DNA of 64,000 nucleotides from Ancistrus triradiatus (Eukaryota > Chordata > Actinopteri > Siluriformes > Loricariidae), in contig JAJAGP010000043.1 in NCBI GenBank assembly GCA_025084515.1, positions 620,001 through 684,000 on the forward strand. Reading direction: 5' to 3'. Shown here one piece after another: positions 57,800 through 64,000 of the stretch. Below the pieces are notes generated by a model that saw only the letters and a list, made by a program, of their open reading frames with translations, was not told the origin of the DNA and did not search any database. The first letter of the stretch is position 1, and each line of letters opens with the position of its first letter. Both the position numbers and the translations under genes were made by a program.

Positions 57800-58375
57800 T
57801 TGCGTGCATTTACATGCACTTAATAATCTGATCATAGTCAGATTTCTGCAGTCATGCATATGGCATACTCTGATCTAGAAATCAGATCGAGAAATCTGAT
57901 ATAGAGAGCTGGATTTATACCAGTAATTGGATTTCTCATAGCATGTATACCAGTTACCTGATTTCAATCTGTTTTCTCGTTTTGGGCATGCGCTCAAGCC
58001 TAACCAACACAGTTGCAAGTCTGTATTCTAAAGACTCGGCTTTATTTGGGTGCTTTTTCCATTAACTTTGTTTCTGGAAGAATCTGGCAACCCTGGAATT
58101 AAACATGCAAAACAGCTATTGAACACTCTGAAATGCAGTATATAATCAAGAAAATGAAGAATTTCATCATTTAATATTAAAGTCTGAAGTTTTCACCACA
58201 TATTTCTGTCAGATTATTGGCTGGTTGCAAAGTAGAAACGAGTTTATTGGCCGAGTCTCATAAACCCGGAGGTTTCCATTATCTGATTACTCAAGTGTAT
58301 GTATATTCATTTATCGGATTAATGACAAAATCTGATTTTCTGCATTTATCGGATTATTAAGTGCAGGTAGAGACA
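57800..58375 (+). mobile_element. aatccgatta-type MITE, longest copy (about 575 bp)
   Basis: The left end tgcatttacatgcacttaat continues with aatctgatcatagtcagatt. The right end, on the complement, gives acctgcacttaataatccga and then taaatgcagaaaatcagatt. The inverted ends are imperfect but long. The inside carries gagagctggatttata and gtttccattatctgattact, which link it to the copies at 16275 and 16658. There is no coding capacity. Confidence 0.65.
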
Positions 58376-59596
58376 CTTAGTGTTTTTTTCACTTGCTATC
58401 AAGTACCATAGTTTACAGTCGTATTACCAAAGGTTCCTGGTGGTTCCTGACACGGCTGACAGTTTCCATGTCACACACTATGAAAAACTTTAAGTATAGC
58501 CCTCCAAAAAACAAAAGTTGGAATGGTGCCAGGTTTCTGTTCCTAAGGGACACATTGTGCAATTATATTTATCAGCCTGCAGAAAAAAATGCAAACTTTC
58601 TGGATTCTGACAATATTGGGTGCCAGCATTTTGTCAACATGCCTCTTCATCATTTACGCATTAGTCATTTAGCGCCAGCTGCCCTGAAGTTGATCATCTG
58701 ATAAATAAAATCGGATCGATCAAATGGAAAATCGTAAAACAAAAACAACAACCGCGATATTCCAGGTGCTTCTGAAGCTGTTGGCAAAACAGCCTTACAC
58801 TACAATCCTGAGCTTCGTCCATTCCCATTTGGGCCAGTTCCTGTTTTTAAATATGCAGTGGAAAAACTTTTAGTGTAGGACTAATGGATTTATTGGCCTT
58901 AGCTGCTCTTTAAGCATAAGATCCCAAGGCTATCTGCTTTCAACAAAGTCCCACCATTGAAAACAGTATGCAGAACCATTTATGGATCAGTGAACGTCAC
59001 ACGTAGCCAGACACACCGACGTCTGCTCCTGTGGCAACCTGCGTTATTGGATCAGAGGCCATTCCTGTAAATGGAGATGCATGTTTACATCAGTAAGTGG
59101 ATTTAGACCCTCGTGTCTGCTAACACATACAGCGGTTCTAGTTTTTGCAAACGATATACGCGTAGCAGCTTTTTGTCACGTCCAGCCTTCTGTACGTCTA
59201 GTCGTCTTATCTAGTATCTAGCCATTTCCTTTCTCTTATATTCTCCGACCCGGCTGGTCATAACACCACTCATGCGCAAACGCAGAGCCAGCAGAGGTGT
59301 GCCAGGAAAGACGGGTCTCATGAGCTCATAAATATGTGCTGAAGAGCATATGAGTGATGTTTGTAATGCCGTTAGCATTGATCAGAAGAGCAGCATCGAG
59401 GACCGTTCGACAGCGTGCTTTTCTCCAAACACCGCCATTAGAGGATGTAGGCCACTTAAAAGCAGCGTGTGTGTGTCTGGCTAAACAGATGGAATAACCT
59501 AGAGACTGGTCAGATACACAAGAAAATGAGCTAATGGTGCAGAATTGGTCTAGGCATACACAGCAGACAATCCCAGTTCTCGATCAGACGGAAGTA
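58376..59596. other. Unrecognised intronic sequence
   Basis: Open frames such as 58393-58701 are not recognised and lack context. Confidence 0.3.
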
Positions 59597-60444
59597 CAGT
59601 GGGGCAAAAAAGTATTTAGTCAGCCACTGATTGTGCAAGTTCTCCTACTTACAAAGATGAGAGAGGTCTGTAATTTTCATCATAGGTACACTTCAACTAT
59701 GAGAGACACAATGAGAAAAAAAATCCAGGAACTCACATGTAGGATTTTTAAAGAATTTAATTGTAAAACATGGTGGAAAATAAGTATTTGGTCACCCACA
59801 AACAAGCAAAATGTTTGGCACTCACAGACCTGTAACTTCGTCTTTAAGAAGCTCTTCTGTCCTCCACTTATTACCTGTATTAATGGCACCTGTTTGACCT
59901 CGTTATGTGTATAAAAGACCATGGCCAAGACCAAAGATCTGTTGAAGGACACCAGGAAGAAAATTGTAGACCTGCACCAGGCTGGGAAGAGTGAATCTGC
60001 AATAGGCAAGCAGGTTGGTGTGAATAAATCAACTGTGGAAGCAATTGTAAGAAAATGGAAGACATACAAAACCATTGATAATCTCCCTCGATCTGGGGCT
60101 CCACGCAAGATCTCATCCTGTGGGGTCAAAATGATCATGAGAACGGTGAGCAAAAATCCCAGAACTACACGGAGGGACCTGATGAATGACCTGCAGAGAG
60201 CTGGGACCAAAGTAACAAAGGCTACCATCAGTAACACACTACGCCAAGAGGGACTCAGATCCTGCAGTGCCAGGCGTGTTCCAAAAATCCTACAATGTGA
60301 TTTCCTGGATCTTTTTTGGATTTTTCTCATTTTGTCTCTCATAGTTGAAGTGTACCTATGATGAAAATTACAGACCTCTCTCATCTTTCTAATTAGGAGA
60401 ACTTGCACAATGAGTGGCTGACTAAATACTTTTTTGCCCCACTG
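59597..60444 (+). mobile_element. Tc1-like deletion derivative with intact ends (848 bp)
   Basis: The element starts CAGTGGGGCAAAAAAGTATT after TA (59595-59596) and ends with its complement before TA (60445-60446). The inverted repeats are about 155 bp long and nearly identical. The deletion joins SARRV in the transposase directly to the right repeat near 60280. The high end identity and open frame make it the youngest-looking DNA transposon in the window. Confidence 0.93.
59921..60361 (+). CDS. N-terminal DNA-binding half of a Tc1-like transposase (146 codons)
   Basis: The start is the usual MAKTKDLLKDTRKKIVDLHQ of this family, reached by an in-frame ATG just after the left repeat. Residues 1-60 form the first helix-turn-helix (GKSESAIGKQVGVNKSTVEA, then IVRKWK), followed by the linker LPRSGAPRKIS. 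Residues about 75-118 form the second helix-turn-helix (RTTRRDLMNDLQRAGTKVTK, then ATISNTLRQEGL). After SARRV the frame reads into the right terminal repeat for about 27 codons and stops. No catalytic Asp or Glu is present. Such a product could bind its own ends but could not cut. Whether it is expressed is unknown. This frame is the remnant of a family whose full enzyme is about 340 residues. Confidence 0.8.
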   Translation: MAKTKDLLKDTRKKIVDLHQAGKSESAIGKQVGVNKSTVEAIVRKWKTYKTIDNLPRSGAPRKISSCGVKMIMRTVSKNPRTTRRDLMNDLQRAGTKVTKATISNTLRQEGLRSCSARRVPKILQCDFLDLFWIFLILSLIVEVYL

Positions 60445-60446
60445 TA

Positions 60447-61189
60447 TAGGATGACGTTATGGGATCATAGCAGCACCAGATCATACACACCATCATTACA
60501 CTAATGCAATGTTCACCCCTCGCACATTACAAGGGAACGATCTGCAGTCATTCATAATGAAACGCAGTAATTAATTGTCAGAATTAGAGAAGAGCCGAAG
60601 GGAGTGCGAGGCAGCAAATGTAATACGACAGTTTTAAGTGCGTGTTTTCATAAAATCCGGCGCCGATTCGGAAACGGCTCAGTAAGAAGTGCGAGTGCAG
60701 CGTGGGGGTATGAAGTGCCCTTGTATAGGCATAATTACACGAGCTGACAGTCGTCGCCGTTCGCTAGCTGTCGCCACTGTTGACTCGGGCCGGGGAAATA
60801 ATCTCGCTCGACAAGCAGCGCTGCCACGATAGCCGAGCATTTCGGCAAGATTCGCGAGTAATTATGGGCAGACGGTGTATGGCTCTCTGAGCCTGTCATC
60901 GTGACATATTTCGGAACATGTGAGGGATGTGTGTGTGTGTGTGTGTGAAGCTTGTGTGAATCCTAGTGAGCTGGACAGAGGACACGTGAAGCATCTGTAC
61001 GTGTGTGTGGTTAGTAGTTAGGGCAACATACACAACATAGATTATCTGAATGCTATATGTGAGTTTACATTGGAATGATAAGGGCAGCATGGTGGCACGG
61101 TCTTTAGTGCTGTCACTTCCACAGACCCGGGTTTGAGCTCCGGCCCTTTGAGTGCCTGTACGAATAGATGATATGATTTCACCTGTGCA
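60447..61189. other. CG-rich intronic stretch with a GT tract
   Basis: 60540-60900 is free of repeats and richer in CpG than anything nearby (for example cgccgttcgctagctgtcgc), with taattaattgtc-like cores. It is a candidate regulatory or conserved element. A GT tract lies at 60929-60947. 61083-61160 is a tRNA-like repeat head (ggcagcatggtggcacggtc, then ccgggtttgagctccgg). Confidence 0.4.
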
Positions 61190-61557
61190 AAAGTTTTAGA
61201 CCACCATTAGATTTGGTGTTTTAACAGTGATATAATGACCATATACAACATATTGTCGCTGACTGGACCCAAATATTTCAAACTTGGATTCGTCATTGAA
61301 TAATACTCACTGCCACTGACCTTTATGCCAATCTTTGTGAGATTTCAACATCGGACTGGTGAGTTTGGTGTTTGACATCATTGTCTTTCATTCATGCTTT
61401 TTTCTCATTTGTAGTTGCGTTCGTGGGATGTTGATCTGATATACACACTGCATACATATCCCCTAAGGAATAATTATATATTGTCATGATCCCATAATAT
61501 ATAATAATGTCACGCTCTATCTAATCTAATGGTGACCTAAGACTTTTGCACAATACT
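61190..61557 (-). mobile_element. Tc1-like deletion derivative
   Basis: The ends are ctgtgcaaaagttttagacc and, on the complement, cagtattgtgcaaaagtctt. On the minus strand near 61275-61300 the transposase remnant reads NDESKF, the block of the first catalytic Asp, with Asp kept but little around it. Same family as 36488, 45001 and 63294. Confidence 0.75.
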
Positions 61558-62310
61558 GTACAGCTGAATGATATGATGATGCAGTCTTTAGCTGAGTCAT
61601 TTCACATCTTCAAATAAGCTTAACAGACTGGTGAGTTTGGTGTTTACATAATGTTTTGGCTCCTCTGCCATTCAGCATACATAAGAAATGATCGATCCTA
61701 CTCTGTTGAACGGTTGTACTGGTAGGATTCAGGGTTTATTTTTAAAATGTGTCCCACAGAAACTTAAGCTATGATAAATATAATGTATCATTGCTAGAAA
61801 TGTTATATCTAATGCAATGGTGTCCTAAGACTTTTGTACAGTACTGTACAGCCAAATGACATGAGCAGCGTGATGAGGCAGTCCTTAGCGCTGTGGGTTT
61901 GAGCCCTTTGAAATATGATATCTCGATATTTTCTAAAATGTTATCGATAACGATAATTAGTCAGTACTTTGGCGGTGCATATGTTTGGTCTAAAGTATTC
62001 AAAAGTTGTTATTAAAGTGGTACCTCGGTTCTCATCATTCATTCATTCCAGAATTTGTCGAGAACCAAAAACGATGAGTCCCGAGCAAATCTTTTTCATA
62101 AGGTATAATGTAAATTGAATTAATTCGTGCCAGAACCTCATAAAATCCACACTGTGTAAGGAATTATATACATATATCAATGGAGTTGTATTGTATAGAA
62201 ATGTTATATCTAATGTAATGGTGTCCTAAGACTTTTGCACAGTACTGTACAGCCGAATGACATGAGGCAGTCTTTAGCACTGTGGGTTTGAGTTCCGGCC
62301 CTTTGAGTGA
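61558..62310. repeat. Triplicated segment containing Tc1 ends and flank
   Basis: The junction gacttttgcacagtactgta followed by cagc-gaatgayatgag and a gcagtctttagc block occurs three times, ending about 61600, 61910 and 62310. The second and third also share gaaatgttatatctaatg upstream and gctgtgggtttgag downstream. Since host flank is copied with the transposon end, this looks like tandem duplication after insertion. Confidence 0.65.
62015..62190 (+). mobile_element. Tigger-like MITE, left end fragment
   Basis: agtggtacctcggttctcat, then tcattccagaatttgtcgag, then aaaatccacactgtgtaagg match the left part of the 50924 copy. It is truncated after atggagttgtattgta. Confidence 0.6.
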
Positions 62311-63293
62311 CTGTTTTCTCTCCATATCTGCGTGAGATCTAAGGAATGAATGAGTGATATGATATGATATCAGCTTTTAGAATATTTCATTGAAACAAGC
62401 CATAATTAAGTAAAACTTCTACCTCATATATAAAACAGCTGCACTACACCTCTTTTCAGTGAGCCATTCTGACGTACCTTTAGCGGTCATTCAATTCCCT
62501 CTTTCATACTATCAGCATACAAAACCTGATTTTCCAAGGTTAGAGCTTTTCAGACCTCATCCTAGAAAAGACCTATTACACACCGGAAGATCCCAAAGGC
62601 AGTGGAATTTATGGTTAAAGCTACGACTGTTTATTTATCCTCAGTGTTTTCCTTCTATTTAGGCCACATTCTCAGAGCGATTTGTAAGTGATTGGCTCAT
62701 AAATGAGCACATCCTGTAATGCGCCCTTCATTTAATGAAGAATTTTGCCTTCAGCATGAATGGACAGCTCTTTCATTTCCGAATCGTTCCAATTTTCACT
62801 CAGCTCTTCTGCTATTCTAGATTTTTTTAAATCTTCTCTTCTTGTCATCATGCTCCGTTATTATTATAAATGACCTGCCTTAACAGGTGTCATGTGTTTT
62901 CGCAGTAACATATAGACTTCTGCTGACATGTGAGTCATTTCCTAGGAACCGTGCTTTCGGCAGTTCTTGTAAATTGTCCTTAGTTTGCCTGATTTTCCAT
63001 TTTACGTGCGTACGTAACCTACTTGGCATATTAAATACATCCAAAAATGTGGCAACCAGAGGCTCCCAAGTCTCAATGCTCCTAGAGGTGGGGACTGGGT
63101 TGGTCGGATCATGTGATGCTGACCAGGCATACCATCACACAGTACAGTAAAGTGTGGATTACTCAAGCCTAACCAATATCCATGCATATATTAATATAAC
63201 GAATATTAATATACATTAATGATCATCCAGCTATTCATCAGTGATATAAGGACTTTTAATACAGTAGGTACATTAAAAGACTTCCCTGATACA
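62311..63293. other. Unrecognised intronic sequence
   Basis: No feature is seen. Overlapping frames near 62459-63187 lack family resemblance. Confidence 0.3.
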
Positions 63294-63720
63294 GTGCAAA
63301 AGTCTTATGCCACCTTTGTTGGTTGATCAGTGGTATAATGACTGTGTGTAATTATGTCTCAGTCTCTTTAATTAAGATACAAACACCAAAAATGCAGACA
63401 TGTAGAAAATGTAGTTTTTGGTATGTACACACCAAAAAAGTTTTCCTTGGCTGCTGCTCTTCCAAAAAGACCATTCCTGATTAAGCTTCGTTGGACTGTA
63501 GAAGGGATGACTTGGCATCCTGTTGATGTTGTTGCTATTGCTCAAGTGTAAGGTTAGGTCACAGTAAATATTTGCCAATATACCATATAGAAGCTGTTTT
63601 ACGTATTTTTATGTTAAAGTTTTTTATTACTGCATACAGATTTCCTATATTTTCTGGTTCTGTTCTAATAAGGAGACTGATAAATAATTATACATGGTCA
63701 TTACACCATTGTCCAGGGAA
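63294..63720 (-). mobile_element. Tc1-like relic, same family as 36488
   Basis: acagtgcaaaagtcttatgc at the left, ggtataatgactgtgtgtaa inside it, and aagaccattcctgattaagc near 63466 all match, in part on the complement, the elements at 36488 and 45001. The right end fades near tggtcattacaccattgtcc, where the terminal bases are lost. Confidence 0.65.
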
Positions 63721-64000
63721 AAAAAATGGAAGACACTTCTGTGGTATTAACATTATATCATTCCATAGGGTTAGTCTCGATATGCTCTTGTTTGTCTTGT
63801 TTGTACATCCTTTGGTGTTTAAATAATCTTTAGGACATTTGAAAACCACCTACTTAATATGGCAGCGGTCCCCTTGTACCATGAAGGCTCTAATCTGTCA
63901 AGGCGTGGCTTCCACAAGACCGCAGAAATTGTCGTGTGTCCTGTAGTAGCAGATCTATTAAGACCTGTAAGCCCTTGGATTATACTCGTTCATCCATGGA
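63721..64000. other. Unrecognised sequence to the window end
   Basis: No feature is seen. Confidence 0.3.

Noticed and set aside
59680..60408. 242-codon open frame on the minus strand
   Set aside because: It is the antisense of the Tc1 derivative at 59597-60444, running through both terminal repeats and the opposite strand of the true transposase frame.

Overview
This window looks like intronic DNA from a teleost fish. The evidence is long dinucleotide microsatellites, at least fourteen Tc1/mariner relics, pogo/Tigger-like MITEs, tRNA-derived SINEs with the conserved fish core, and one recognisable vertebrate exon. The SINEs resemble those described from catfish and other otophysans, so that lineage is my best guess; the family name is not verified. 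I see no prokaryotic gene, CRISPR array, rRNA gene or convincing tRNA gene.

The only host coding sequence I can support is one exon at 25257-25473 on the + strand. It encodes a cytoplasmic block of a delta-1 protocadherin, most like PCDH7. It has a pyrimidine-rich AG acceptor and a GT donor. If this is right, the other 63.8 kb is intron of that gene: 1-25256 upstream and 25474-64000 downstream. I found no second exon.

Layout. 1-9 kb: a deleted Tc1 element cut by the window edge, a Tigger-like MITE, a Tc1 relic with a nested SINE, GT/GA microsatellites and a decayed Tc1 transposase. 10.4-11.7 kb: on the minus strand, a decayed copy of an uncharacterised multi-copy ORF family known from fish and invertebrates. 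15-17.3 kb: a Tc1 relic, then a diverged minisatellite split by MITEs. 21.2-22.2 kb: two pieces of one MITE family with a perfect 53-bp inverted repeat. 25.3 kb: the protocadherin exon. 26.7-29.9 kb: a degenerate tandem array of about 420 bp period into which SINEs and a MITE inserted. 32.4-36.4 kb: two inverted copies of a pogo-like deletion derivative that keep a helix-turn-helix reading frame, around a dense AC/GT/AT microsatellite cluster. 36.5-46 kb: several Tc1 relics, one carrying a LINE-like tail insertion. 48.5-55 kb: a Tc1 relic with nested SINE, a possible solo LTR, a Tigger-like MITE, and a nearly complete but mutated Tc1 element. 57.8-63.7 kb: a MITE, a well-preserved Tc1 deletion derivative with TA at both ends, and a triplicated Tc1-end segment.

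Apart from the protocadherin exon, no genes work together here. Every transposase copy I could read is disabled by deletion, frameshift or loss of a catalytic residue. Any present activity would need factors supplied from elsewhere. The interest lies in the nesting order of the elements, the two deletion derivatives that keep only a DNA-binding domain, and the inverted and tandem duplications.
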